DNA of 64,000 nt from Kitasatospora sp. NBC_01266. Its GTDB lineage: Bacteria > Actinomycetota > Actinomycetes > Streptomycetales > Streptomycetaceae. This document shows, in pieces, positions 45,406 through 54,251 of this stretch. The stretch spans positions 6,882,001-6,946,000 of the forward strand of contig NZ_CP108458.1 in NCBI RefSeq assembly GCF_036242395.1, in the 5' to 3' direction. The notes beneath the pieces are model-generated. The model was not told the DNA's origin. It saw only the letters and a program-made list of their open reading frames with translations, and did no database searches. Each line of letters begins with the position of its first letter. Positions within the stretch are counted from its first letter, which is position 1. The translations under genes and the position numbers were made by a program.

Positions 45406-47514
45406 TTAAGGCTGCTGCGGCTCCAGCGCCAGGTGGCGGCGCAGGAACTCCAGCTGGTGGCCGAGCAGCTGCGGGAAGAGCGGGGAGCCCGCGCCGGCGT
45501 GGGTGACCCCGCTGAGCGGCAGCACCTCGTGCGGGCGGCCGGCGGCCAGCAGGGCGCTGGACAGGCGCAGCGTGTTGGCCACGAAGACGTTGTCGTCGGC
45601 CAGGCCGTGGATCAGCAGCAGCGGGCGGGCCAGCTTCGGCGCCTCCAGCACCAGTGAGCAGGCGTCGTACCACTCGGGGTGCTCCTCGGGCGTCCCCAGG
45701 TACCGCTCGCGCCAGTGGCTGTCGTAGAGCCCCTGCTCGCTGACCGGCGCGCCCGAGACCGCCGCGTGGATGACGTCGGGCCGCCACATCACCGCCAGCG
45801 CGGCCAGTCCGCCGCTGAACGACCAGCCGCGGATCGCGACCCGGCCCAGGTCCAGTTCGGGGTGCCGGGCCGCGACCTCGTGCAGCGCGGTGACCTGGTC
45901 GTCCAGCACCGGCCGCATGACGTCGCCGTGGATCTCCCGCTCCCAGGCGGGACCGCGGCCGCGGACCCCGGCACCGTCGGTGACCAGCACCGCGAAGCCC
46001 TGCTCGGCGAACCACTGGGAGACCAGCGCGTGGCCCGACTGCTGGACCAGCACCTTCTGGAAGCCGGGGCCGCCGTAGGGGTCGAGCAGCACCGGCAGCG
46101 GCGCGTCCCCGGACCGGTGCCAGGACGGCAGGAAGAGCACGGTGCGCAGCTCGCGCGGCCCCACCGCCGCGAACTCGGCGCGCAGCTCCAGCAGCGGGGT
46201 CGCCACGTGCGAGGCGACCGGCAGCGCCGCCCGCCCGGGGCGCCGCACGGTGGTCCGCGAGCCGGCGTGGGCAAGCGTGCGGGCGGTGTGCACCAGGGTG
46301 CCGGCCCGCAGCACACCGGAGTGGACGCCGGGCTGCTCGCTCAGTTGCCGGGCGCCGTGCTCCGGGTGGTAGGACCACAGGTGTACTTCGGTGGGCTCCT
46401 CGGAGGCGGTGAAGAGCACCGTCTCGCCGTCCGTGCCGAGCACCGCGCGCAGCTCCACGCCGGGCTCGGTCACCGGCCGGCCGGCCACGGTCAGCCGCCG
46501 GGTGTCGGCCTCGTCCACGAAGCCGAGCAGCGCGCCGCTCGCGGTGCGGGCGGGCAGTCCGGGCAGCAGGTGGACCCAGTGGGTGTCGTGCTGCTCGGCC
46601 AGCGGCGTGGTCGCGCCGTCGGCGGGGTCGATCGCCAGCACCTGGACGGTGCGCTGGTCGCGGGTCTGCACACTGGCGAACGGGCCGTGCGCGTCCCAGC
46701 CGGCGGCGGGGACGTACTCGTAGGTCTTGCGGTCCCAGTGCGCCTCGCGCCGGGTGCCGTCCAGTTCGGTGAGCCAGAGGGTCACTTCGGCGTTGGCGCT
46801 GCCGGCCGCCGGGTAGCGCATGGTGCGCGGCGGCTTGGCGGGGTTGGCCGGGTCGGTGAGGTGCCAGAGCAGCACGTCGGAGTTGTCCACCCGGGCGACC
46901 AGCAGCCGCTCGCCGTCCGGCGCCCACCAGTAGCCGCGGTAGCGGCCCATCGACTCGGCCGCGACGTGCTCGGGCGCGCCGAAGGTCACGTCGGCCGCCG
47001 TCGGCCCGTCGGGGGCGGCCAGCGCGCGGTCGCCGGTGCCGTCGGAAGCGATCACCCGCAGTGCGCCGCCGCTCAGGTAGGCGATCCGGCGGCCGGTCGG
47101 GTCGGGTCGCGGGTCGACCACCGGTCCCTCGGCGGGCAGCCGACGGGCGGCGCCGCTGCCGGTGTCCACCGTCCAGAGGTTGCCGGAGAGGGCGAAGACG
47201 GCCAGTCTGCCGGCCGCGTCGGTGCTGAAGCCGATGATGCCGCCGCCCAGTTGGCGGCTGCGCTCGCGCCGGGTCCGCTCCTCCTCGGAGAGCTGCTCGG
47301 CGGCGCCGCCCAGCAGCTCGGCGGGGTCGACCAGCAGGCGCTCGCGCTCGGTTTCCAGGTCGAGCGCCCAGAGGCAGCTGATCGGGTCGTCACCGGCTCG
47401 GCTGCGCAGGAAGAGGACCGAGGCGCCGTCGGGAGCCACGGCGAAGTGTTCGGCGGCGCCGAGAGTGAAGCCGCGGGTCCGGGTCAGCTGGTGGGGCAGC
47501 GAGGTAGTCGGCAT
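45406..47514 (-). CDS. S9-family prolyl oligopeptidase / dipeptidyl-peptidase IV-like serine peptidase
   Basis: 702 residues. The N-terminal beta-propeller (about 20-440) has blades such as RYRGYWWAPDGERLLVARVD, typical of DPP IV-like members. The alpha/beta-hydrolase part holds the catalytic serine in IRGWSFSGGLAALAV, an aspartate in LLLIHGLADDNVFV and a histidine in LSGVTHAGAG. LLDPYGGPGFQKV is also a family motif. No signal peptide, so it is likely cytoplasmic and acts on short peptides. A TGACA-CCC-TGTCA palindrome lies at 47516-47528, next to the start codon. Confidence 0.92.
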   Translation of the reverse strand: MPTTSLPHQLTRTRGFTLGAAEHFAVAPDGASVLFLRSRAGDDPISCLWALDLETERERLLVDPAELLGGAAEQLSEEERTRRERSRQLGGGIIGFSTDAAGRLAVFALSGNLWTVDTGSGAARRLPAEGPVVDPRPDPTGRRIAYLSGGALRVIASDGTGDRALAAPDGPTAADVTFGAPEHVAAESMGRYRGYWWAPDGERLLVARVDNSDVLLWHLTDPANPAKPPRTMRYPAAGSANAEVTLWLTELDGTRREAHWDRKTYEYVPAAGWDAHGPFASVQTRDQRTVQVLAIDPADGATTPLAEQHDTHWVHLLPGLPARTASGALLGFVDEADTRRLTVAGRPVTEPGVELRAVLGTDGETVLFTASEEPTEVHLWSYHPEHGARQLSEQPGVHSGVLRAGTLVHTARTLAHAGSRTTVRRPGRAALPVASHVATPLLELRAEFAAVGPRELRTVLFLPSWHRSGDAPLPVLLDPYGGPGFQKVLVQQSGHALVSQWFAEQGFAVLVTDGAGVRGRGPAWEREIHGDVMRPVLDDQVTALHEVAARHPELDLGRVAIRGWSFSGGLAALAVMWRPDVIHAAVSGAPVSEQGLYDSHWRERYLGTPEEHPEWYDACSLVLEAPKLARPLLLIHGLADDNVFVANTLRLSSALLAAGRPHEVLPLSGVTHAGAGSPLFPQLLGHQLEFLRRHLALEPQQP

Positions 47515-47575
47515 GCTGACACCCTGTCATCTCGCCCGCCAGGGACCGTCGGCGGGTCCGCAATCGGCCGGGTGG

Positions 47576-48022
47576 TCAGCTGGGCAGGCCCAGGCTCGCG
47601 GCGAGGGTGCCGAGCGCGGAGTTCAGGGCCTGCCGGGCCGGCTCGTCCAGTCCGGCGGTGAGCTCGGCGTCCAGCTCCCGGGCGGCGGTGGTGCACCGCT
47701 CCAGCAGCTCGCGGCCCGCCTCGGTCAGCACCAGCTGCTGGCGGCGCCGGTCGCCCGGGTCGCGCAGGCGCCGCACGGCGCCCAGCGCCTCGAGCCGGTC
47801 GGCCACGGTGACCACCAGGCTCGGCGCCACGCCCATGATCCGGGCCACCTCCAGCTGGGAGGCGGGGCCGCCGTCCTCGAGCAGGCGCAGCAGCCCGACG
47901 TCCTTGACCTTCAGGCCCAGCACCTCGATCCGCTCGGTGAAGCGGTTGGTGGCGATGGTGCCGATGGTGCCGAGCCGGAAGGAAGCGGTCGCGGCGAGGG
48001 AAGTGGGGGTGGCGGCATCCAT
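47576..48022 (-). CDS. MarR-family transcriptional regulator
   Basis: 148 residues from ATG 48022. The helix-turn-helix is QLEVARIMGVAPSLVVTVADRLEALGAV and the wing RRLRDPGDRRRQQLVLTEAGREL, in the usual positions. No clear ribosome site; TACGGT lies about seven bases upstream on the minus strand, so it may be leaderless. An imperfect inverted repeat (AACCGTT ... AACGATT, 48055-48067 region) could be its operator. The target may be the S9 peptidase gene behind it or the divergent small gene. Confidence 0.85.
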   Translation of the reverse strand: MDAATPTSLAATASFRLGTIGTIATNRFTERIEVLGLKVKDVGLLRLLEDGGPASQLEVARIMGVAPSLVVTVADRLEALGAVRRLRDPGDRRRQQLVLTEAGRELLERCTTAARELDAELTAGLDEPARQALNSALGTLAASLGLPS

Positions 48023-48229
48023 GGGAGAAACCGTAGCACGGGGGAACCGTTCACCATGAGAACGATTACTCGGACTGGGATGGACGAGTGACGGCCAATC
48101 TGGTCGTCCGGGGTGCGGTGGCCGCCCGGCAGGGCCAGGCTGTGCACATGGACGGAGTCGAGCGGCCACGCAGGGTGACCGATGCCGATCCGCCCAGAAC
48201 CCTGGAGATCTCACCCTGGAGCTGAGCCG

Positions 48230-48571
48230 ATGACCTCGGACCTGACATCCCACCAGCTCACCGCCGCCCGGCCGCCGATCCCGATCGACTACCACCCGAT
48301 CGACGGCCCCGCCCAGCAACTGCTGGTCAGCGGTGAGCAGCTGCATGCCAACGCCTGCCTCTACTGCGGCACCGACCAGCAGCAGCTGCACACCGCCGGA
48401 CACGCCTACACCCACAGCGGCGGCCTCGCCTGGGTGGTCGTGGCCTGCGCCGCCCACCTGGCCCTGGGCCGGGCCGAGGTGCAGGCGGCCAACGCGGCGC
48501 AGGCCGCGCTGGCGGTGAACGGCGACGGTGCGCAGCCGCCGGGGCCGGACGAGGCGGTGCGGGTGCGCTGA
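48230..48571 (+). CDS. small hypothetical protein with Cys/His motif (113 aa)
   Basis: 113 residues from ATG 48230, with GGAG about nine bases upstream. The middle has ACLYCGTDQQQLHTAGH and later ACAAHLALGRAE, giving CxxC and further Cys/His that could bind one zinc ion. No other domain is recognised. The tail is Ala/Pro-rich. Confidence 0.6.
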   Translation: MTSDLTSHQLTAARPPIPIDYHPIDGPAQQLLVSGEQLHANACLYCGTDQQQLHTAGHAYTHSGGLAWVVVACAAHLALGRAEVQAANAAQAALAVNGDGAQPPGPDEAVRVR

Positions 48572-48581
48572 CGGTCCGTCG

Positions 48582-48611
48582 AGGTCCTGCCCCGAGGCCG
48601 GGGCAGGACCT
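48582..48611. terminator. bidirectional terminator
   Basis: The 12-base arms AGGTCCTGCCCC (48582-48593) and GGGGCAGGACCT (48600-48611) pair around a 6-base loop between convergent genes. Three copies of GACGGGCG follow at 48622-48645. Confidence 0.85.
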
Positions 48612-48647
48612 GCCTTGTGCCCGACGGGCGGACGGGCGGACGGGCGC

Positions 48648-50261
48648 TCAGGCCGGGGTGCCGAAGTCCTGGGTCCACCAGGGGCCGTCGGTGCCGAAGT
48701 GGACGCCGACCCCGAGCTCCTTGAAGTCGCAGTTGAGGATGTTCGCGCGGTGGCCCGCACTGTTCATCCAACTGTCCATCACCGAGGCCGGATCGGCCTG
48801 GCCCTGGGCGATGTTCTCGCCCCAGCCGCTCCACTGGTAGCCGGTCGCGTCGATCCGCTGCTGCGGGCCCGCGCCGTCGGGGTTGGTGTGGTCGAAGAAG
48901 TGACGGGCCGCCATGTCGTCGGACTGCCCCTGGGCGGCCGCCTGGAGCTTGCTGTTGGCGGTGAGCGGGCCGCAACCGTTCTGCGCGCGCTGGGTGTTGA
49001 CCAGGGTGAGCACCTCCTGGGCGTAATCGGCCACGCTGGGACCGTCGTTGGCGCGCGGTGCGGCGCTGCTGGGGGCCGGCGGCGGGGTGGGTGAGGCGGT
49101 GGTCGCGGTGGGGGTGGGCGAGGCCGTGGGGGACGGGGAGGCGGGCGAGGGGGTGGCCGGCGCGGTCGTGGCACCGGAGACCGCGTCCACCAGCAGCCCC
49201 GCGCCGGGGATCAGCAGGCCGGCCGGCAGCGCGCTCGCGGTCGGGGCCGCGAGCGGGTGCGCGGTGCCGCCGGCTGAGGGGCTCAACTCGCTCCAGACCA
49301 GCCCGGTCGCCGTCAGGGCGGCCAGGGTGCCCAGCGCCAGCACGGCGAGCGCCTTGGGCCCGCGCGGGCGCGGCGCGTTACGCCGGCCGCCGCCGGGGCG
49401 GCGGCGCGAGCTGTGGCCCGGACCCTGGCGGTGGGCGGCGTCGGCCGAGCGGCCCGCCCCGGCCGTGCCCGCGGTGGCGTGCGCCCGCAGCCCGCGAGGG
49501 AGCGGCAGCAGGGCCAGCCCGGCCAGCAGGCCCTCGGCCGGGACCAGGTCGCGGGCCTGGCCCTGGCAGGCGGCGCAGTCCCCGGCATGCCGGGCGATCC
49601 GCTTGCGCCACAGGGCGCCGGGCGTGCCGTCCCAGTCGGCGGTGAGCGCGGCCAGCTGCGGGCAGGCCGGGTGGGCGGCCAGCGTCCGGACCACCACCCG
49701 GGCGGTGTCCAGCCGCTCCTTGACCCGCTGCACCCGCACCGCGGCGTGCTGCGGGCTCAGCTCCAGCGCGGCCGCCAGCTCGGCGCGGTTCAGCTCTCCC
49801 GCCGCCTCCTGCCACCACAGCGCCAGCAGCTCGCGATCGGCCTGGTCCAGCCAGCGGGTGGCCTCGGCGACCTCGCGCCGCTGCCCGGACAGGCCGAGCC
49901 GGGTGATGGTCAGCCCCACGAAGTCGGCCGCCGGGTCGGCCAGTTCCCGCACCTCGTCCAGCCCGCCGCCGCTCTGCGCGCTGCGGGCGCTCTGCTGGGC
50001 GCGGTGGCGGTGGCGCACCTGGTTCAGCGCGATCGCCACCAGCCAGGAGCGCAGGGCGCTCTCCTCGCGCAGTCCGGGCAGGCCGTCCACCGCGCGCAGC
50101 ATGGTCTCCTGGACCACGTCGTCGGTGTCCGGATGCCCGTTCAGGGCGCGTCCCACGATGTTGTAGACGAGCGGCAGGTGTCCGGCGATCAGCTCCTGGC
50201 GGGCGCTCTCGTCCCCGGTCCGCGCCCGGCCCACCACGTTCTCGTCCGCAGCCGTGTCCAC
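48648..50261 (-). CDS. transmembrane ECF sigma factor fused to an extracellular CAP (SCP) domain
   Basis: 537 residues in one frame. Residues about 5-85 are sigma region 2 (LIAGHLPLVYNIVGRALNG, DTDDVVQETMLRAV, LRSWLVAIALNQVRHR). Region 4 (about 130-185) shows LLALWWQEAAGELNRAELA and SPQHAAVRVQRVKERL. At about 215-230 the HAGDCAACQ pattern resembles an anti-sigma zinc finger. A basic stretch leads to one membrane helix (KALAVLALGTLAALTATGLVW, in part), a 90-residue Pro/Ser/Thr linker, and a C-terminal CAP domain with VLTLVNTQRAQNGCGPL, HFFDHTNPDG, WGENIAQGQ and NSAGHRANILNCDFKELGVG. The sigma end must be inside and the CAP end outside the cell. The start is GTG with GAGAGGG upstream. Fusions of ECF sigma factors to membrane and outside domains are known in actinobacteria; release or activation of the sigma part is inferred. 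Confidence 0.9.
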   Translation of the reverse strand: MDTAADENVVGRARTGDESARQELIAGHLPLVYNIVGRALNGHPDTDDVVQETMLRAVDGLPGLREESALRSWLVAIALNQVRHRHRAQQSARSAQSGGGLDEVRELADPAADFVGLTITRLGLSGQRREVAEATRWLDQADRELLALWWQEAAGELNRAELAAALELSPQHAAVRVQRVKERLDTARVVVRTLAAHPACPQLAALTADWDGTPGALWRKRIARHAGDCAACQGQARDLVPAEGLLAGLALLPLPRGLRAHATAGTAGAGRSADAAHRQGPGHSSRRRPGGGRRNAPRPRGPKALAVLALGTLAALTATGLVWSELSPSAGGTAHPLAAPTASALPAGLLIPGAGLLVDAVSGATTAPATPSPASPSPTASPTPTATTASPTPPPAPSSAAPRANDGPSVADYAQEVLTLVNTQRAQNGCGPLTANSKLQAAAQGQSDDMAARHFFDHTNPDGAGPQQRIDATGYQWSGWGENIAQGQADPASVMDSWMNSAGHRANILNCDFKELGVGVHFGTDGPWWTQDFGTPA

Positions 50262-50362
50262 CCGTGCCCACCCTCTCCGTCAACCGACCTGTCCACTGTG
50301 GGAGACCCACCGGGAGTCGGCCGATAACGGAAATCTCCCGACGGATCCAGATCGTCGCGTAA

Positions 50363-50376
50363 GGATCCTAGGATCC
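50363..50376. promoter_or_regulatory. 14-bp perfect palindrome upstream of the sigma-CAP gene
   Basis: GGATCCTAGGATCC is fully palindromic and a third GGATCC lies at 50343-50348. It is about 100 bp upstream of the sigma-CAP start, in the 187-bp gap behind the histidine kinase gene. Confidence 0.5.
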
Positions 50377-50448
50377 GGGCCGGGCGCCGGGGCGGCCGGG
50401 TGGGTGGCGTCGCCCGCAGGAGTCACCCGGAGGAGTCGCCCGGCTGCC

Positions 50449-51981
50449 TCAGCGGTCCGGTGCCGCCGCGACCAGCGGGAGCCGGACCACCAGGCGGGCG
50501 CCGCGGGCGCTGCGGGCGGCGGCTTCGGCGGCTTCGGCCGGTTCGGCGGGCTCGGCGGTGAGGGTGCCGTGGTGGTGCTCGGCCAGGTCGCGGGCGATGG
50601 CCAGGCCCAGCCCGGTGCCGCCGTGGTCGCGGCTGCGCGCGTCGTCGAGCCGGGTGAAGCGCTCGAAGACCCGCTCGCGGTCCGCCTCGGGGATGCCGGG
50701 CCCGTCGTCGGTGACCTCCAGCACCGCCTGCCGGGCGGCCGGATCGGCCCGCAGCACCACGCTGACCCGCTGCTCGGCGAACCGCTGCGCGTTGTCCAGC
50801 AGGTTGGTCACCACCCGGGTCAGCCACAGTTCGCTGCCCGCCACCTCGAGCCCCGGGGTCAGTTCGGCACGGACCGGCAGCCGGTCGCCGCGCCGCTTGT
50901 GCACCGCGTCGTCGACCAGGTCGCCCAGGTCCAGCCGGCTGTTGGGACGGGGCTCGGCCGCGTCGATCCGGGCCAGCAGCAGCAGGTCGGCGGCCAGGTG
51001 CTGGAGCCGCTCGGTGTCCTCCAGCGCGCCGAGCAGCAGTTCGGGCCGCAGCGCCGGGTCCGGCACCGCGAGCGCCACCTCCAACTGGGTGCGCAGGACG
51101 GCGATCGGACTGCGCAGCTCGTGCGAGGCGTCGGCGATGAACTGGCGCTGGCGCTGCCCGGAGGACTCCAGCCGGTCCAGGGTGGCGTTCATGGTCAGCG
51201 CGAGGCGGGCGATCTCGTCGTGGGTCTGCGGCACCGGGACCCGGCGGTGCAGGTCGCGGTCGCTGATCTCGGCCACCTCGCTGCGGATCGCCTCCACCGG
51301 GCGCAGCGCCCGCCCGGTCACCCACCAGGTGACCCAGGCGACGGTGAGCAGCAGCAGCGGCACGCCGACCGCCAGGGCCGCCGAGGTGGTCGCGTCGGCG
51401 GCGTCGGCGTCCCGCAGCGAGGTGCCGGCGTAGACGCTGACCAGGCCGCCGTTGGTCTCGGTGGTGACCTGCACCACCCGCTGCCGGTGGTCCTGCCCCA
51501 GCGCGTGGACGTTCATGGTGCTGCGGACGGTGCCCGGCACGGTGGGGCGGTGGTCGGAGACCGGCGGACGGCCCGTCAGGTTCTGGCTGGAGGTCAGCAC
51601 GACGCCCTGCTCGTTCACCACCTGCAGGAAGTCGGCTCCGTGGGTGGGCGGCAGCAGCGGGTCGAGCCGCCCGGCCATGGCGAGCTGGGCCACCGCGGTG
51701 GCCTGCGCCTCGGCGTCGGTCTCGGCGTTGTGCAGCAGGTTGGCGTCGAGCAGGCCGAGCAGCGCGAACGAGCCGATGGCCAGCGCGATCGCCACCACGG
51801 CGCTGGCCCCGATGGTGGCGCGGGCCCGCACGGTCATCGGCCGCAGTCGGCCGAGCCCGCGGCGCGGCGGCTCGGGGACCGCGGCAGGGTCGGCCGTCGC
51901 CGGGTCCGGCGTCGTCGGGTCTGGCCTCGTCGGGTCGGCTGCCGTCGGGCCGGCCGCCGTGTGAGCGGCGGCCTCAGCCAC
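50449..51981 (-). CDS. two-component sensor histidine kinase
   Basis: 510 residues. After a repeat-rich N-terminus (PDPTTPDPATADP) come a membrane helix (TIGASAVVAIALAIGSFALLGLL, in part), an extracytoplasmic loop of about 130 residues, and a second helix near 225. HAMP-like RPVEAIRSEVAEISDRDLHRR is followed by the H box ASHELRSPIAVLRTQLE, N box NLLDNAQRFA, G1 DDGPGIPEADRERVFERF and G2 GGTGLGLAIARDLAEHH. It should phosphorylate the response regulator whose gene precedes it with an 8-base overlap. Confidence 0.94.
   Translation of the reverse strand: MAEAAAHTAAGPTAADPTRPDPTTPDPATADPAAVPEPPRRGLGRLRPMTVRARATIGASAVVAIALAIGSFALLGLLDANLLHNAETDAEAQATAVAQLAMAGRLDPLLPPTHGADFLQVVNEQGVVLTSSQNLTGRPPVSDHRPTVPGTVRSTMNVHALGQDHRQRVVQVTTETNGGLVSVYAGTSLRDADAADATTSAALAVGVPLLLLTVAWVTWWVTGRALRPVEAIRSEVAEISDRDLHRRVPVPQTHDEIARLALTMNATLDRLESSGQRQRQFIADASHELRSPIAVLRTQLEVALAVPDPALRPELLLGALEDTERLQHLAADLLLLARIDAAEPRPNSRLDLGDLVDDAVHKRRGDRLPVRAELTPGLEVAGSELWLTRVVTNLLDNAQRFAEQRVSVVLRADPAARQAVLEVTDDGPGIPEADRERVFERFTRLDDARSRDHGGTGLGLAIARDLAEHHHGTLTAEPAEPAEAAEAAARSARGARLVVRLPLVAAAPDR
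51890..51962. repeat. degenerate 15-bp tandem repeats in the histidine kinase N-terminus
   Basis: Units of the type GTCGTCGGGTCTGGC, repeating about every 15 bases, code for a Pro-Asp-Pro/Thr-rich pentapeptide stretch before the first membrane helix. Confidence 0.55.
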
Positions 51982-52651
51982 CGTCGGCCGCCAACCGGTA
52001 GCCGGCCCCGCGCACGGTCTCCAGCGCCGCCCGGCCGAACGGTGCGTCGATCTTCCGCCGCACCGCGCTGATGTGCACCTCGACCACGTTCGGATCGCCC
52101 TCGAAGGCGCTGTCCCAGACCTGCTCCAGGATCTCCCGCTTGGGCACCACCTCGCCCACCCGCCGGGCCAGGCACTCCAGCACCGCGAACTCGCGCGCGG
52201 TCAGCCTGATCGGCACCCCGCCCCTGGTGCAGCTGTGCCGGGCCGGGTCGAGCACCAGGTCGCCGAACTCCAGGGTCTGCGGCCGGCGCCGCCCGGTGCG
52301 CCGGGCCAGCGCGCGCAGCCGGGCCACCAGCACCACGTAGGAGAACGGCTTGGAGAGGAAGTCGTCAGCCCCGGTGTCCAGCGCCTCGGCCTCGTCGTAC
52401 TCGCCGTCCTTGGCCGTGAGCATCAGGATCCCGGCCTCGTTGCCGGCCGCCCGCAGCCGTGCGCAGACCCGGTAGCCGTTGACGCCGGGCAGCATGATGT
52501 CGAGCACGATCACGTCGTAGTCGTGCTCGCCGGCCAGCCACAGCCCCTGCGGCCCGTCGTGGGCCACGTCGACGGTCATGCCCTCGGCCTGCAGTCCGCG
52601 CTGCAGCGCCGCGGCCAGCCGCCGCTCGTCCTCCACCACCAGTACACGCAT
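51974..52651 (-). CDS. OmpR-family response regulator
   Basis: 225 residues. The receiver domain has VVEDERRL with the acidic pair, phospho-acceptor D in DVIVLDIMLPGVNGY, the switch Thr in MLTAKDGE and Lys in FLSKPFSYVVLVARL. The winged-helix DNA-binding domain shows LTAREFAVLECLARRVGEVV and GDPNVVEVHISAVRRKI and GYRLAADGG. It is the first gene of the two-component operon and probably controls its own promoter. Confidence 0.95.
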   Translation of the reverse strand: MRVLVVEDERRLAAALQRGLQAEGMTVDVAHDGPQGLWLAGEHDYDVIVLDIMLPGVNGYRVCARLRAAGNEAGILMLTAKDGEYDEAEALDTGADDFLSKPFSYVVLVARLRALARRTGRRRPQTLEFGDLVLDPARHSCTRGGVPIRLTAREFAVLECLARRVGEVVPKREILEQVWDSAFEGDPNVVEVHISAVRRKIDAPFGRAALETVRGAGYRLAADGG

Positions 52652-52683
52652 GCCATCAGGATCCCAGGCGACCGTGACGGTTT

Positions 52684-52723
52684 GCTGAAGACCCCTTCAG
52701 CTTGCTTCAGCTCCGCTTCAGCT
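52684..52723 (-). promoter_or_regulatory. response-regulator box: three direct repeats of CTTCAGCT
   Basis: CTTCAGCT is at 52695-52702, 52705-52712 and 52716-52723, with an inverted GCTGAAG at 52684-52690. The 10- and 11-bp spacing puts the repeats on one face of the helix, as OmpR-type regulators bind. It lies 33-72 bp upstream of the response-regulator start. Confidence 0.7.
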
Positions 52724-53141
52724 CGGGGCCTCCATGCTGTGGCGCGGCAGTTCACGGGGCGGACGGTCGGAGCCGGTCGGCAGTCGTTCGTACGACGGAC
52801 ATCTGGTGTCCGGCCACCGGCCAGGTGGACTCCCGCTGGGCGGCCTACCGTCCGAGCCTGACCGGCCAGCCGCCGGATCCGGCCGACGAGCCGGACCGGC
52901 TCCGACAGGGATCTCGGGGCCGGTCCTCAGGCTTTCCGGACCCAGGTCCGGCACGGGGCGACGGGGGGACCCACCGCAACGGGGCCGGGTGGTCGGCTCC
53001 CGGGCCAGCACGCGTACGCGCGAGGGCCGAGGGTCGGCCGGGTCGTGCGCCCGGTGGTCCCAGCACATCCGTCAGACGCAGTGAGGTCGCGGGTGCGGCT
53101 TCCGCTGTCGGCGGTGGTGGCACCCGCCTGGAAGGAGCCAG
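52724..53141. other. intergenic region without a supported gene
   Basis: About 420 bp between the divergent response-regulator and glycosyltransferase genes. Open frames here have no family resemblance and weak codon bias. The sequence is very rich in CCGG/GCCGG words. It presumably holds the promoter for the glycosyltransferase operon, but I see no clear elements. Confidence 0.5.
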
Positions 53142-54251
53142 ATGCGGTCGACTCAGCCGCGCCGGATAGCCGTGGTGTCCGCGAGCGTGGGGGCGGGGCA
53201 CGACGGCGCCGCCCGCGAACTGGTCCGCCGCCTGGAGGCGGCCGGCTTCGATGCCACCTGCCACGACTTCCTGGACCTGCTGCCGCCGGGCTGCGGACGG
53301 CTGCTGCGCGGCAGCTACGCGCTGGAGCTGAAGGTCGCCCCCTGGGCCTGGGGCTGGCTGCTGCACGGGCTGGAGAAGCACCAGGGCTCCAAGTCGCTGG
53401 TCGGCGGCCTCTTCGCGAAGGCCGCCGCCCGCCGGACCAGGAAGCTGGTCGGCCCGGACGTCAGCGCCGTGGTCTCCACCTACCCGCTGGCCAGCCAGGC
53501 GCTCGGGCGGCTGCGGCGGCGCGGCGAGTTGGAGGTGCCGGTCGCCACCTTCCTCACCGACATGTCGGTGCACCCGCTCTGGGTGGCCGAGGGCGTCGAC
53601 CTGCACCTCGCGCTGCACCCGGTGGCCGCCGACCAGGCGCAGCGGCACGGCGCCCGGCTGGTGGAGATCTGCGCCCCGCTGGTCGGCCCCGCCTTCCGCC
53701 CGGTGCGCTCGGCCGCCGAACGGCAGCGCGAGCGGGTCCGCTTCGGGCTGCCGGTGGACGCGCCGATCGCGCTGATCACCGCGGGCTCGTGGGGGGTGGG
53801 CGAGGTCGAGCAGACGGCCAGGGAGATCGCCGCCTCGGGGGTGGCCGTCCCGGTCACCGTCTGCGGCCGCAACCCGGCGCTGCGCGAGAAGCTGGCGGCG
53901 GCCGGGGCCGGGGTGGCGCTCGGCTGGGTGGACGACATGCCGGCCCTGCTGCGGGCCTGCGACCTGGTGGTGCAGAACGCCGGCGGGCTCACCTCGCTGG
54001 AGGCGATGGCCAGCGGCGTCCCGGTGGTCAGCTACCGTTGCCTGCCGGGCCACGGGGTGACCAACGCGGCCGCACTGGACGAGGCCGGGCTGGCCGTGTG
54101 GATCCGCGACGAGCAGCGGTTGGGCAAGGGGCTGATCGACGCGCTGGCCGGCCCCCCGGTGCCGCGCCGCCGCACCGCCCCGGGCGCCGACGACCTGGTG
54201 GCCGCCCTGGCGGGCGGGCTGCCCGCACCGATCCTGGAGGTGGCCTCGTGA
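53142..54251 (+). CDS. MGDG-synthase-like glycosyltransferase (GT28 type)
   Basis: 369 residues. The N-terminal segment IAVVSASVGAGHDGAARELVRRLE is the hallmark of the MGDG synthase/GT28 group, and the donor site shows CDLVVQNAGGLTSLEAMASGVPVVSY and PGHGVTNAAAL. By analogy it transfers a sugar from a nucleotide sugar to a lipid or related acceptor at the membrane. It starts at ATG with AAGGAG upstream and is coupled to the next gene by GTGA. Confidence 0.87.
   Translation: MRSTQPRRIAVVSASVGAGHDGAARELVRRLEAAGFDATCHDFLDLLPPGCGRLLRGSYALELKVAPWAWGWLLHGLEKHQGSKSLVGGLFAKAAARRTRKLVGPDVSAVVSTYPLASQALGRLRRRGELEVPVATFLTDMSVHPLWVAEGVDLHLALHPVAADQAQRHGARLVEICAPLVGPAFRPVRSAAERQRERVRFGLPVDAPIALITAGSWGVGEVEQTAREIAASGVAVPVTVCGRNPALREKLAAAGAGVALGWVDDMPALLRACDLVVQNAGGLTSLEAMASGVPVVSYRCLPGHGVTNAAALDEAGLAVWIRDEQRLGKGLIDALAGPPVPRRRTAPGADDLVAALAGGLPAPILEVAS

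Noticed and set aside
48622..48645. Three GACGGGCG copies after the terminator as an attachment site
   Set aside because: No integrase or tRNA is near; the repeat is short and fits simple slippage.
52718..53068. Leftward frame of 116 codons in the gap between the two-component system and the glycosyltransferase
   Set aside because: Pro/Arg-rich, no ribosome site and no family resemblance; it also covers the regulator's putative promoter repeats.
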